Shown here in pieces: positions 42,594 through 54,326 of a stretch of DNA of 64,000 bases. A program made the translations under genes and the position numbers. The notes beneath the pieces were generated by a model. It did not search any database. It was not told where the DNA came from and saw nothing but the letters and a program-made list of their open reading frames with translations. Each line of letters begins with the position of its first letter. The first letter of the stretch is position 1. The DNA is taken from contig NZ_PRLK01000004.1 of assembly GCF_004151455.1 (NCBI RefSeq), positions 6,436 to 70,435 of the forward strand, read 5' to 3'. Source of the DNA: Candidatus Nanogingivalis gingivitcus. GTDB lineage: Bacteria; Patescibacteriota; Saccharimonadia; Saccharimonadales; Saccharimonadaceae.

Positions 42594-43638
42594 CTATTAT
42601 TTTAGATAAAACATAGTCTAGCATTGTGCATAATAAATAGACTACTACTGCAAATATGAAAGGTGCAAAATATATTAAATAACTGTTATAAAAAATATGT
42701 ATGTCAAATACCTTCCATAAATACCTATTTGATAAAGCAGAATTATGAAGAAGATAAACGCCTAATGAGTAGCTTGCTAAAACATTTATAATTTTCATAT
42801 TAATTTTAAGATTTAAGAACATAAAGAAAATACTTAATGCCATTATGAAATGAGTAAAATGGTTATTCCAAGTATCATACCTATACCCTGTACCAAAACC
42901 AAATTTTACAACAGCTATTGACCATGCTAAAGTAATTAAATAAGAGAATATTGCCCAAATATAAGTAGTTTGATGGCTTAATTTTATTTTATATAAGCCA
43001 ATATATGCACCTACCATAAAAGTTATAAGATAAGTAATATATGTACCAAAACCATCAAAATTCAAGATAGGATCTTCTAATCTGAATAAAAAGGATGCTA
43101 AATAAAATAAAAAGCCAAAAATAATTAGAAATCTTTTCATTTTAGCTCGTTTAACTTTTTTAACAACGTTCGCTATAAATGGTGAAGCTACCATAATGAT
43201 TATATAGGTTGATAAAAACCACCATTCAGTAGTTGTTGGATTAAATACTTCCAAAAAGTGCATCGTAACACCTTCACTAAAAATATTATCTCTAATACTG
43301 GTATAGCCAACAGCTAAAAGCGTAAAAGCAAATAAAGCTATAAGTACCTTATATAAATATCCCTTAATCCATATTTTCGCTAAAGATTTAGCTTTAACTG
43401 GCTTTAAAATAGTAAAATACCCTGAAATTAAAAAGAAAATATGCACCCCAACCTTACCTAAACCAGACAATGATTCTAAAAATATAGACCTAACACTACC
43501 ATCTTGAGTCATACTAGAAAAATAAGGATTCCAACCTATACAATGGCATACAATAACCATAAGCATTGCCACAATTCGTAACAATTCTATATTAGACTCT
43601 CTATTAAGTCTATTCTCTTCCTTCCTCATAAATATCAT
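42565..43638 (-). CDS. Acyltransferase 3 family membrane protein
   Basis: A 357-residue membrane protein with about ten helices. The acyltransferase-3 signature is clear: NIELLRIVAMLMVIVCHC (R and H near the catalytic start), GVHIFFLISGYF, and the closing NSALSNRYLW and YLLHN areas. The family O-acetylates or otherwise acylates cell-surface polysaccharides, for example OafA, WecH and the Gram-positive IcaC-like group. The substrate is unknown; it may modify a surface glycan made with the help of the glycosyltransferase at 36.3 kb. The ATG at 43638 is 6 nt after TGCTATAAT (43650-43645), so leaderless. Confidence 0.9.
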   Translation of the reverse strand: MIFMRKEENRLNRESNIELLRIVAMLMVIVCHCIGWNPYFSSMTQDGSVRSIFLESLSGLGKVGVHIFFLISGYFTILKPVKAKSLAKIWIKGYLYKVLIALFAFTLLAVGYTSIRDNIFSEGVTMHFLEVFNPTTTEWWFLSTYIIIMVASPFIANVVKKVKRAKMKRFLIIFGFLFYLASFLFRLEDPILNFDGFGTYITYLITFMVGAYIGLYKIKLSHQTTYIWAIFSYLITLAWSIAVVKFGFGTGYRYDTWNNHFTHFIMALSIFFMFLNLKINMKIINVLASYSLGVYLLHNSALSNRYLWKVFDIHIFYNSYLIYFAPFIFAVVVYLLCTMLDYVLSKIIVNRVANLLT

Positions 43639-43695
43639 ATAAGCATTATAGCATATTTATTATTATAATGATTGCAACTCTGCTAAAATAGTATT

Positions 43696-44592
43696 ATGAA
43701 TATAGACAACCCTATCATATTTTTTGGAACTGAAGATTTTTCTGCAGTATCTCTGCAGAGGCTAATTGACGATAAATTTAATATTGTAGGTATAGTAACA
43801 AAACCAGACTCAAAAAAAGGTCGAGGCCAAAAAATTTCTATGCCAAAAGTAAAGGAAATAGGTATAGCTAATAATATTGAAGTTTTACAGCCTAATAGAC
43901 TTAAAGAAATTATTCCTTTTGTAGCTAAATTTAATAAACCTACTGGAGTGCTAGTTTCTTATGGTAAAATAATTCCTCAATCTATTATTGACTTATTTAA
44001 CCCTGGAATAATTAACGTACACCCATCATTATTGCCCCTATATCGTGGACCAAGCCCTATAGAGTCAACTATATTAAATGGAGACACTGTAACGGGTGTG
44101 TCTATAATGCTTTTATCTAAAGAAATGGATGCTGGACCAGTATATTTACAGGAGAAAATTACATTATCAGGTACAGAAACATCTACTTATTTATATGATT
44201 CGTGTGGAAAGATAGGTAGTGAAATGCTGGCTAAAGCACTACCTAAAATTATAAAAGGAGAATTAGAACCTATTAATCAATGTGATGATAGAGCTTCCTA
44301 TTGCAACTTATTAACGAAAGAAGATTCTATCATCAACCCTAATAATATAACTTCTTACCAGGCTGAAAGAAAAATTAGAGCATTAGAAATATATCCTAAA
44401 AGCAAAATAACTATCTGCGACAACACTATAATTATAAAAAAAGCCAGTATAACCACTAACCCAAACAGTAAAGAATTATCCGTAAAATTTAAAGATAACA
44501 ACTACTTGGTATTAGAACAGCTTATAGCTCCTAACGGCAAAATAATGGATGGTAAAGCATATAAAAATGGTTATATAAATAAAATGCACTAA
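43696..44592 (+). CDS. fmt: Methionyl-tRNA formyltransferase
   Basis: Fmt formylates Met-tRNA-fMet for translation start. The 298-residue product has IIFFGTEDFSAVSLQRLID, the catalytic region with INVHPSLLPLYRGPSPIES (HPS and SLLP, N10-formyl-THF motif), and NGDTVTGVSIMLLSKEMDAG. The C-terminal tRNA-binding OB-fold follows. The TGCTAAAAT extended -10 (43681-43689) ends 6 nt before the ATG, so leaderless. Divergent from the acyltransferase by 57 bp. Confidence 0.97.
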   Translation: MNIDNPIIFFGTEDFSAVSLQRLIDDKFNIVGIVTKPDSKKGRGQKISMPKVKEIGIANNIEVLQPNRLKEIIPFVAKFNKPTGVLVSYGKIIPQSIIDLFNPGIINVHPSLLPLYRGPSPIESTILNGDTVTGVSIMLLSKEMDAGPVYLQEKITLSGTETSTYLYDSCGKIGSEMLAKALPKIIKGELEPINQCDDRASYCNLLTKEDSIINPNNITSYQAERKIRALEIYPKSKITICDNTIIIKKASITTNPNSKELSVKFKDNNYLVLEQLIAPNGKIMDGKAYKNGYINKMH

Positions 44593-44606
44593 GTAGTGCA
44601 TTTTAT
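44579..44606. terminator. Bidirectional terminator after fmt
   Basis: ATAAAATGCACT and AGTGCATTTTAT pair; the fmt stop lies in the loop. Confidence 0.8.
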
Positions 44607-44619
44607 TTTGGCTTAGAAA

Positions 44620-45027
44620 TTATATGATTTTATCTATGTTCTCTTTTAGTTCTTTTTTTAACTCATCAGAAACTGTTGCAATAATTTGCGAAAAATCTGG
44701 CCGATTTAGTTGTATCCATTTTAAGGCAGCGTATTCAGATAATATTTCTTGCTCACTACCGCCCTCTGATTGAATAGCTGTATATAACTCGTCATTATGA
44801 TAATCGATAGAGTTAGCTAGTAACCAGTTATACGCTTCATTATCGTCTGTAGCATCTATTATTTTTTCAAACTCATTTAGTTTTTCTGGTGGTACGCCGT
44901 CAGAAATTCTTTCACCCACTCTAACTTCTATTTCTTCCCTAACATGATCTTTAAAAGCTTGGGCTTCATCTGCTGGCATATTATTAACACCAAGTTCTTC
45001 AAAAAATTTTTCGTCTAATTCAAACAT
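44620..45027 (-). CDS. Unrecognised acidic protein, DUF5663-like
   Basis: A 135-residue acidic, all-helical protein: MFELDEKFFEELGVNNMPAD at the start, then VGERISDGVPPEKLNEFEKI and DNEAYNWLLANSIDYHN. It resembles small CPR proteins annotated DUF5663, but I cannot name a function. It has no membrane helix. The start at 45027 is preceded by GGGGAAAAG; the in-frame start at 45045 lies upstream of that. Monocistronic between infB and fmt. Confidence 0.7.
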   Translation of the reverse strand: MFELDEKFFEELGVNNMPADEAQAFKDHVREEIEVRVGERISDGVPPEKLNEFEKIIDATDDNEAYNWLLANSIDYHNDELYTAIQSEGGSEQEILSEYAALKWIQLNRPDFSQIIATVSDELKKELKENIDKII

Positions 45028-45079
45028 CTTTTCCCCTTTTAACATATTTTAGCATAACCATATTTAATTATCAAATTTT

Positions 45080-45106
45080 AAAAAGAGGTCTATAAGACCT
45101 CTTTTT
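45080..45106 (-). terminator. infB terminator
   Basis: AAAAAGAGGTC and GACCTCTTTTT pair, with a T run. Confidence 0.85.
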
Positions 45107-45110
45107 AACT

Positions 45111-46898
45111 CTATTGCTTAAGTTTGCGTTTTACAATTTCTCTAGTGAAGAATTCTAGCCTATCACCAATCTCTAATTGGAATTTTTTCTTTGTTTTTAA
45201 GCTTAGTCCACACATTTCACCCTCTACAACATCCTTAGCCTCAATCTGTTGGCGTTGTACACTTGAAACTTCAACTTCGGCTATTTGTTCTTTTTTTCTC
45301 CAAACTTTTGCAAGCAACCCTGAATATATTCTTCCTGAAGTAACTTCACCACCAGCTATTATTTCTTCTTTCATAGTTCTAAACACACCTTTAATATCTA
45401 AAGTTCCTATCTCAGTCTCAACTACCTCAGGGGCTAGTAAGCTTTCCATCTCATTTCTAGCATCATCAAGTAATTCATAGATTACTTTATATATTCTTAC
45501 TTCAACCCTATCTCGAACAGCTATTTTTTTAATTGCAGGAGGGAGCTCAACATTAAAACCATAAATAACTGAGTTTTCACTAGCTGAAGCTAAACGAATA
45601 TCGTTTTCTGATATATTACCTACGCTTTGCTTAATAATATGCAAATTAACTTCACCATTAGTATCTATTAACCTCAAACTATCGGACACAGAAGTTAATG
45701 ACCCTTGTACATCTGCTTTAATTAAAACATTAAAATCTTCAGCATCTCTTTTTTGAGACATCATTTTTAATAAATCTGCACCAGTTGTATTAGCTGTTGC
45801 TGCATTTTTTTCTGCCTCTATTTTAGCTTTTGATGCTAAGCTCCTAGCTATTTTTTCAGTTTTAACAACTTTAAATACATCACCAAATTGAGGCAACTCT
45901 TTAAATCCTGTTACTGTTATAGGTGTTGATGGACCTGCTTCCTTAATATTATCATTCTTATAGTCTTGTAATGTTCTAATTTTTCCATAAGTGGTTCCAG
46001 CAATCAAGAAATCACCTTTTTTAATATCACCTTGTTCAACTAATAATGATACGACAGAACCTTTACCAACTTCCATATGAGATTCTATTACCAATCCCTC
46101 TGCAGGAATACCGGTATCTGCTCTTAATTCTTCCATGTCGGCAGTTAACAATACCATATCTAGCAATTTATCAATGCCATCGCCTTTTATTGCTGAAATA
46201 GGCACCATTATAGTATCTCCACCCCATTCTTCAGCCATTAAGTTATTTTCGGCTAATTGCCCTTTAACTAGGTCTGGGTTAGCTGTATCTTTATCCATTT
46301 TGTTGATGGCAACAACTATTTTTGCATTGGCATTTCTAGCGAAACGAATAGCTTCTAGGGTTTGTGGCTTAACGCCATCATCGGCAGCTACAACTATAAT
46401 AACTACGTCCGTTAAGGTAGCTCCGTGTTGCCTAAGAGCAGCAAAAGCTTCATGCCCTGGCGTATCTAGTAAAGTAATTTTACGACCATTACGTTCTGTT
46501 TGATATGCTGAAATATGTTGGGTAATTCCACCAGCCTCTCCAGAAGCTGTTTTTGTTCCTAAAATAGAGTCTAGAAGAGTTGTTTTACCATGATCAACAT
46601 GACCCATTACAGCTACTATAGGTGCACGAGGTGTAGCATTTTCAGATACTTCATGAATTTTTGTAAGCCTAGATGTAATTTCATCAGCTTTTTTCTTTTT
46701 ATGTAGTTCTACATCTTTTAGTCCTAACTCTTCAACTATAATTGTCGCTGTGTCAAAATCAATACGTTGATTTATTGTGGCTACAATACCATTTTTAAAA
46801 AGCTCACCAATAAGTGTTGTAACAGGAAGATTTAATGCCCCTGCCAATTCATCTACAGTGATAGAATCGGTAATATTTACTATTTTCTTTTGACTCAT
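45111..46898 (-). CDS. infB: Translation initiation factor IF-2, short form
   Basis: IF-2 brings fMet-tRNA to the 30S subunit with GTP. The G domain shows AVMGHVDHGKTTLLDSILGT (G1), GGITQHISAYQ (G2), LLDTPGHEAFAALR (G3), AINKMDK (G4) and PISAIKG (G5), followed by domains II, III and IV. At 595 residues it is much shorter than E. coli IF-2 (890); the N-terminal part is one short IF2_N module (VDELAGALNLPVTTLIGELF). The Shine-Dalgarno (TAGGAGG) is good. It lies 101 nt after rpsA on the same strand and may be cotranscribed; a weak hairpin lies between. Confidence 0.97.
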   Translation of the reverse strand: MSQKKIVNITDSITVDELAGALNLPVTTLIGELFKNGIVATINQRIDFDTATIIVEELGLKDVELHKKKKADEITSRLTKIHEVSENATPRAPIVAVMGHVDHGKTTLLDSILGTKTASGEAGGITQHISAYQTERNGRKITLLDTPGHEAFAALRQHGATLTDVVIIVVAADDGVKPQTLEAIRFARNANAKIVVAINKMDKDTANPDLVKGQLAENNLMAEEWGGDTIMVPISAIKGDGIDKLLDMVLLTADMEELRADTGIPAEGLVIESHMEVGKGSVVSLLVEQGDIKKGDFLIAGTTYGKIRTLQDYKNDNIKEAGPSTPITVTGFKELPQFGDVFKVVKTEKIARSLASKAKIEAEKNAATANTTGADLLKMMSQKRDAEDFNVLIKADVQGSLTSVSDSLRLIDTNGEVNLHIIKQSVGNISENDIRLASASENSVIYGFNVELPPAIKKIAVRDRVEVRIYKVIYELLDDARNEMESLLAPEVVETEIGTLDIKGVFRTMKEEIIAGGEVTSGRIYSGLLAKVWRKKEQIAEVEVSSVQRQQIEAKDVVEGEMCGLSLKTKKKFQLEIGDRLEFFTREIVKRKLKQ

Positions 46899-46999
46899 TA
46901 AAACCTCCTATTGTTTTATTTTTCATACACTGAAATTCGAAAACCGATTTAACTATAAAACCGATTTTCGAGCATTCAATGTAAGAAAATTGTTTAAAA

Positions 47000-48067
47000 T
47001 TATTTAGCTAAGCTAAGTGAAATTTTACGATTTTCTTTATCGATGTCAATTACTAGAAAGTCTTTTCGCTCATTTAAAGTGAAAACATTTTCTGGGTTAA
47101 CATCGCTTCCTTTTCCAAGCTCAGAAACATGAACTAGTGCTTCAATAGCTGGACTAATTTGTACAAAAGCACCAAATGGAGTAATTCTTGTTACTGTTCC
47201 TTCTACTTTTGAACCTTTTTCAAATTTTTCTACTTCAGAAAGCCATGGATCTTCGCTTAACTGTTTCATGGATAGGCTTAAGCGATCTTTATCTATAGCA
47301 ATAATTTTAGCTTCAATATTATCACCAATCTTTACATAATCTTTAGGATTATTTACACGCTCCCATGAAATCTCTGAAATGTGGACTAGTCCTTCAATAC
47401 CTTCAATATTGATAAATACACCAAAGTCTACTACGCCAGTAGCAACACCTTCAACCTTGTCGCCAACTTTTAGGCTATCAAATCGTTCACTTAGACCATC
47501 TTTAATAGCTTCTTTTTCGCTAAAGATAAGTTTGTTAGTTTTGCGATCTGCATCCAAAATTCTAACATTAATACCTTTATTAATTAGTGCATTTAATCTT
47601 GATAAAATTTCATCTTTATCGCTTGCACCAACACGTGGGTAATGCTCTGCTGAAAGTTGAGAAACAGGTAAGAAACCACGAATACCTTCGTATTCTACTA
47701 ATAATCCGCCTCTATTAGCATCAAAAGGAACGATTTCAATAACTTCGCCACTTTCTAATTTAGCTAAAATCTCTTCCCAGCCTTTGTCCTTAGCGGCCTT
47801 TCTTAATGAAAGTAAAGACATACCATTATCCATTTCAGCGTCAACAACACTAGCTGTTACTTCTTCACCTTCTGTTAAGTTTCGTGAGTGTCCAGCTTCA
47901 CGCCTTGGCACAAAACCTACACCTTTAGCTCCTAAGTCAATTAGGATTTCATGCTTTTTTACAGAAAGAACTGTTCCTTCTACAGTATCTCCCTGTGATA
48001 GCTGGTTTACGCTCTCTGGAGCAGACGCCAACAATTCGTCCATTGTTATTTTTTTGGCTGTTGCCAT
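47000..48067 (-). CDS. rpsA: 30S ribosomal protein bS1, four S1 domains
   Basis: S1 recruits mRNAs with weak or structured leaders. The 355-residue protein carries four S1 OB-folds, seen as GDTVEGTVLSVKKHEILIDLG, NRGGLLVEYEGIRGFLPVSQ, GDKVEGVATGVVDFGVFINI and GSKVEGTVTRITPFGAFVQI. This is the four-domain form of small genomes and many Gram-positives rather than the six-domain E. coli type. Start SD AAGGAAGGAG lies 16 nt upstream. Upstream TATAAT is present about 80 nt before the start. Its N-terminus starts MATAKKITMDELLAS. Confidence 0.96.
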   Translation of the reverse strand: MATAKKITMDELLASAPESVNQLSQGDTVEGTVLSVKKHEILIDLGAKGVGFVPRREAGHSRNLTEGEEVTASVVDAEMDNGMSLLSLRKAAKDKGWEEILAKLESGEVIEIVPFDANRGGLLVEYEGIRGFLPVSQLSAEHYPRVGASDKDEILSRLNALINKGINVRILDADRKTNKLIFSEKEAIKDGLSERFDSLKVGDKVEGVATGVVDFGVFINIEGIEGLVHISEISWERVNNPKDYVKIGDNIEAKIIAIDKDRLSLSMKQLSEDPWLSEVEKFEKGSKVEGTVTRITPFGAFVQISPAIEALVHVSELGKGSDVNPENVFTLNERKDFLVIDIDKENRKISLSLAK

Positions 48068-48182
48068 TAGTCTTTTTAGACTCCTTCCTTATATTGTATT
48101 TCTTTAAGCATACCTAAAATAAGCTTAAAAGATTACCTATATTATATCTTTTTTACTGTTAAAAAGCAATAGCATAGGAATA

Positions 48183-48211
48183 TTGAAAAAAGATAAAAAC
48201 AAGTTTAAAAT
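48183..48211 (+). promoter_or_regulatory. Promoter of the ROK kinase
   Basis: TTGAAA (48183-48188), a 17-bp spacer and TAAAAT (48206-48211) lie inside the longest open frame. The ATG at 48219 is 7 nt beyond, so the extra 12 codons are promoter rather than protein. Confidence 0.7.
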
Positions 48212-48218
48212 AGTAGCC

Positions 48219-49025
48219 ATGATAATAGCAATTGATACAGGAGGAACTAAAACTTTATTGGCTAGCTTTAGCAATTCAGGAGAGCAACTAAAATCTTTCG
48301 AATTTAAAACTCCTAAAAATCCTACTCAATACCTTGATATAGTACACAAAATAATAAAAAATGAGTTCAAAAAAAATACAATTCAGGCTATTTCAATTGC
48401 TGTAGCTGGAATTTGTAGCGATAAAGAAGTATTATGGGCAAATAACTTAGGGTGGCAAAATTTTAAAATAGTAGAGAATCTGCAAGAAAAAATAAAAAAT
48501 ATCCCTATATTCCTAGAAAATGATGCAAACCTTGCAGGATATTATGAGGCTAAGCAAACTAATAATAGCAACGCACTATACATAACCATATCTACAGGAA
48601 TTGGCTCTGGAATTATAATTGATGGTCAAATTAGTAAAGCATTAAGTAAAAGTGAGATAGGTAGAATAGCTATAGAATACGATGGCAGAATTCGTGAATG
48701 GGAAACTTTTGCTAGCGGTAAGGCTATTTATGAAATCTTTGGAAAATACGCAAAAGATATTAAAAGGCCAAAATATTGGCTAAATATTGCTGATAGAATT
48801 AGCCGTGGTTTACTTGTTTCTATTCCTTTACTTCAGCCAGAAACTATAATAATTGGTGGAAGTGTAGGTGAGCAATTTGAATCATTTAATATTTTCTTAC
48901 ATCAATTACTGGTCGATAATCTCCCTAGTCATATAGTCTGCCCTAATATTATTAAAGCCACAAAACCTAAAGAGTGTGTTATTTATGGTTGCTATGAATA
49001 CGCAAAAGCAAAACTTACTAATTAG
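48219..49025 (+). CDS. ROK family sugar kinase
   Basis: A 268-residue ASKHA-fold kinase of the ROK family, which phosphorylate glucose, N-acetylglucosamine or similar sugars. The phosphate-1 loop is IAIDTGGTKTLLA; the catalytic Asp is in FLENDANLAGYYEA; the phosphate-2 loop is ISTGIGSGIIIDG; adenosine contacts lie in IIIGGSVG. The usual zinc motif CxCGxxGC in ROK sugar kinases is not present, and the ExGH motif reads SEIGRIAIE, so the substrate is open. The start is set by the promoter (48183-48211). The last 32-50 nt overlap the next gene. Confidence 0.88.
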   Translation: MIIAIDTGGTKTLLASFSNSGEQLKSFEFKTPKNPTQYLDIVHKIIKNEFKKNTIQAISIAVAGICSDKEVLWANNLGWQNFKIVENLQEKIKNIPIFLENDANLAGYYEAKQTNNSNALYITISTGIGSGIIIDGQISKALSKSEIGRIAIEYDGRIREWETFASGKAIYEIFGKYAKDIKRPKYWLNIADRISRGLLVSIPLLQPETIIIGGSVGEQFESFNIFLHQLLVDNLPSHIVCPNIIKATKPKECVIYGCYEYAKAKLTN

Positions 49026-49461
49026 GCTATCATCAGATTTTGTAGATATCAGTTTTAAAGAAAGTGATATTTTTAAATGGAGCTATAAGGAAAAAACTAT
49101 TTATTTTAATCCTTTAGAAAAATATACAGTCTTTAGTATTTCTTTGCTACATGAATTAGCACATGCAACATTAAATCATGATGAGTATCACTTAGATATA
49201 GAACTGTTAAAAATAGAAAGAGAAGCTTGGCAAAAAACAAAAGAGCTATGCGAAAAATATAATATAACATTCAATGAAAATTTTGCAGAGAATAACCTAG
49301 ACACTTATAGAAACTGGCTACATCTTCGAAGTTTATGTCCTGATTGTAAAGTAAATGGTATGCAACTAAGTAACTTAAATTATAGGTGTCTCGCCTGTTT
49401 TAGAGAATGGACTAATAACGATTCTAGATTTAAACGCCTACATAAAAGAATAAAAAAATAG
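48994..49461 (+). CDS. HELAH metallopeptidase-like protein with zinc ribbon
   Basis: A ~155-residue protein with an HExxH zinc motif in SISLLHELAHATLNHDEYHL, followed by EREAWQKTKELCEKY, a layout like ImmA/IrrE metallopeptidases (M78-like), which cut repressors. The C-terminus has CPDCK and CLAC, a likely zinc ribbon. Three in-frame starts exist (GTG 48976, ATG 48985, ATG 48994); I use 48994, since TTATTT precedes it by 9 nt, but this is uncertain. The N-terminus overlaps the ROK gene, so both are probably one operon. The substrate is unknown; SprT-like is the alternative. Confidence 0.7.
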   Translation: MNTQKQNLLIRLSSDFVDISFKESDIFKWSYKEKTIYFNPLEKYTVFSISLLHELAHATLNHDEYHLDIELLKIEREAWQKTKELCEKYNITFNENFAENNLDTYRNWLHLRSLCPDCKVNGMQLSNLNYRCLACFREWTNNDSRFKRLHKRIKK

Positions 49462-49484
49462 CACCTTTACAGTGCTATTTTTTT
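49452..49484. terminator. Bidirectional terminator
   Basis: AAAAAAATAGCAC and GTGCTATTTTTTT pair around CTTTACA, between the peptidase and the KGG protein. Confidence 0.9.
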
Positions 49485-49493
49485 ATGGATTAT

Positions 49494-49745
49494 TTAGGCA
49501 ACCCTAACTTCAATTTTTGATGTCTCTGAAACTTCAGTTGCATCAATTATAGTTCTTGCTGGTCCACGCCTACTAATTCTTCCTCCTTTTTGACCTGCAA
49601 TTTTTGCTAACTCACGGTTAGCAGCAAAGCCACCTGTAGTACCATTTCTTCCGCCTTTTTGACCTATTCTTGAATAAAAGTCTTTTCCATATTTTTCACG
49701 ATTAGTTGCGGCAGCTTTAGCGCCACCAGCTTTTGTTCCAGCCAT
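49494..49745 (-). CDS. KGG-repeat (Con-10-like) small stress protein
   Basis: An 83-residue, Gly/Ala/Arg-rich basic protein with the KGG pattern: DFYSRIGQKGGRNGTTGG and ELAKIAGQKGGRISRRGP. This Con-10/GsiB-like family is linked to stress or desiccation and is common in CPR. The biochemical role is not known. ATG 49745 is preceded by AAAGGAG. Higher GC than neighbours, as expected for Gly/Arg codons. Confidence 0.85.
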   Translation of the reverse strand: MAGTKAGGAKAAATNREKYGKDFYSRIGQKGGRNGTTGGFAANRELAKIAGQKGGRISRRGPARTIIDATEVSETSKIEVRVA

Positions 49746-49887
49746 TGAATCTCCTTTGTTCTAATTTGTTTTTAAATCACTATTTGATTATGTTTTAAAT
49801 TATATCACAACATTAGCTCTTTGTCAACATTTACATAAGCCCTTTTTATTATATTATATCTTTTTGCATTCTTATTTTTGTTCATGA

Positions 49888-49893
49888 TATAAT
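49888..49893 (+). promoter_or_regulatory. -10 of the ART-like gene
   Basis: TATAAT (TGA before it; TTGCAT 18 bp upstream) ends 7 nt before ATG 49901, while ATG 49892 overlaps the hexamer. Confidence 0.6.
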
Positions 49894-49900
49894 GTTAATT

Positions 49901-50761
49901 ATGTTTTTTCGAATTAATAATGAATTTTATCGAAAATTACCAAAGCAAATTTGCATATTCTTCTTGCCAAAATCAGCAAAAACTAAAATCCAAAGAAAAA
50001 TGATTTTAAAGCTTCAGGAACAATATTCGAATACTTTACCAAATTTTAGTGAAAGTGAGCTTAGAGAGTACGAAAATAGTATTAGAAACGTATTTTTTTG
50101 GCATGGAACTGGTGGCTTTGAATATGACTATAGTGGAACAATCGCACCAATTTTTGAAAGTATTTTAAAAAATGGTCTAAAGGTCCGTCAAGATGATTAT
50201 TTAGTAATTTACTCTAAAAAACTCAGTATGAAATCTATTTCCTTGGTAGATAAAAGAATTATTGCTAGATGCTATGCAGACAATCATAATTTTAAAAATC
50301 CTAAAACTTTTCGTTTCGGTAATAGTATTTTTTGGATTGTGCGACATTATGCAAAAATGTATATTTTAGCATACACAATATTCGCCCCACGCTCACTCGT
50401 AAATATTCTAAACTGGAGAAAAAAAAATAAAATAAATTCAAGTAAGTCTTGGAGCGGGAAAGTAAATAAATCTTGTCAAAATACATGGGAATCTTTTGAA
50501 AAATATTCCGACATTAAAGGTAATTTTCCAGTAATTATTGGTGTTAAAGAACTAAGAAAAACCGTAAAACTACCAAAAATATTTAGCGAAACTGAAGTTC
50601 GTTCCTTAGAAGATATTACTTTTAAGGATATTATTCACATAGAAATTCCTCTTGAAAAATATAATGAATTAAGTAGTAAAATTCAAAAATATAACCAAAA
50701 AGTAAAAATATTCCCTATTGAATTAGGTGAATTATTTGAATATAAAAATAGTCTTAAATGA
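49901..50761 (+). CDS. Possible ADP-ribosyltransferase-fold protein, 286 aa
   Basis: I infer, without a search, an ADP-ribosyltransferase (ART/PARP/Tpt1-like) core. The order of motifs fits: FFWHGTGG (His, about residue 68), ESILKNGLKV (helix after strand 1, residues 86-95), SLVDKRIIARCYADNH (second strand and A-x2-YA helix, about 114-129), and FSETEVRSLEDITF (catalytic Glu candidate, about 232). The first 60 residues are basic and helical. ATG 49892 lies inside the -10, so 49901 is used. No antitoxin-like small partner is adjacent. Targets (protein, DNA, RNA 2'-phosphate, or small molecule) are open. Confidence 0.6.
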   Translation: MFFRINNEFYRKLPKQICIFFLPKSAKTKIQRKMILKLQEQYSNTLPNFSESELREYENSIRNVFFWHGTGGFEYDYSGTIAPIFESILKNGLKVRQDDYLVIYSKKLSMKSISLVDKRIIARCYADNHNFKNPKTFRFGNSIFWIVRHYAKMYILAYTIFAPRSLVNILNWRKKNKINSSKSWSGKVNKSCQNTWESFEKYSDIKGNFPVIIGVKELRKTVKLPKIFSETEVRSLEDITFKDIIHIEIPLEKYNELSSKIQKYNQKVKIFPIELGELFEYKNSLK

Positions 50762-50811
50762 ATTACATCATATCATAGCTAATCTTTAATTTTAAAGATT
50801 TCCAAACTACG

Positions 50812-50842
50812 AAAAAACCCCACCTATTCGGAGGGGTTTTTT
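50812..50842. terminator. Bidirectional terminator, rRNA unit / ART-like gene
   Basis: AAAAAACCCC and GGGGTTTTTT pair; it closes 23S-5S on the minus strand and the plus-strand gene. Confidence 0.85.
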
Positions 50843-50847
50843 ATAAT

Positions 50848-50953
50848 TCGGCACCGTGCTAGTTTCCCACTTTCGCAGTATAGTCGCCGCTACTGGGCTT
50901 AACTTCTGTGTTCGGAATGAGAACAGGTGTTTCCCCAGCGCCATGGGCACCGA
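50848..50953 (-). rRNA. rrf: 5S ribosomal RNA
   Basis: 106 nt from TCGGTGCCCATGGCG to GCACGGTGCCGA; the ends pair, and the internal CCGAACACAGAAGTTAAGCCC is the standard 5S loop A/helix III region. Lies 195 nt after 23S. Confidence 0.97.
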
Positions 50954-51077
50954 AAAAAGGTTTTGTGCTTCAACTCGCTACAAAATTCCTAAGCAGTGAG
51001 CCAAAACCTTATTTCGATGTCCTTGATAACACGGATGATAGATTTAAAATTGACTAGTAATTATCTAATTGATAATC

Positions 51078-51096
51078 ACCAATTACTAGTTAAGTC
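51078..51096 (-). repeat. 3' arm of the 23S processing stalk
   Basis: This 19-nt segment is the exact complement, in the transcript, of 54308-54326 at the 5' side of 23S. They form the RNase III-type stalk. Confidence 0.8.
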
Positions 51097-51147
51097 TACT
51101 ATATTTGCGTTAATAATGCAACATTATTTCAGCAAATATAGACATAA

Positions 51148-54302
<3,155 letters not shown>

Positions 54303-54307
54303 GCATT

Positions 54308-54326
54308 GACTTAACTAGTAATTGGT
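54308..54326 (-). repeat. 5' arm of the 23S processing stalk
   Basis: ACCAATTACTAGTTAAGTC on the transcript pairs over all 19 nt with 51096-51078; CATAAAAAGG/CCTTTTTATG extends the stem into the 23S ends. Confidence 0.8.

Noticed and set aside
46930-46977. Imperfect hairpin CGAAAA...TTTTCG between rpsA and infB as a terminator
   Set aside because: Only about seven outer pairs are continuous and no T run follows; the repeat AACCGATTT inside it is direct rather than inverted. It may be an RNA structure but I cannot support a terminator.
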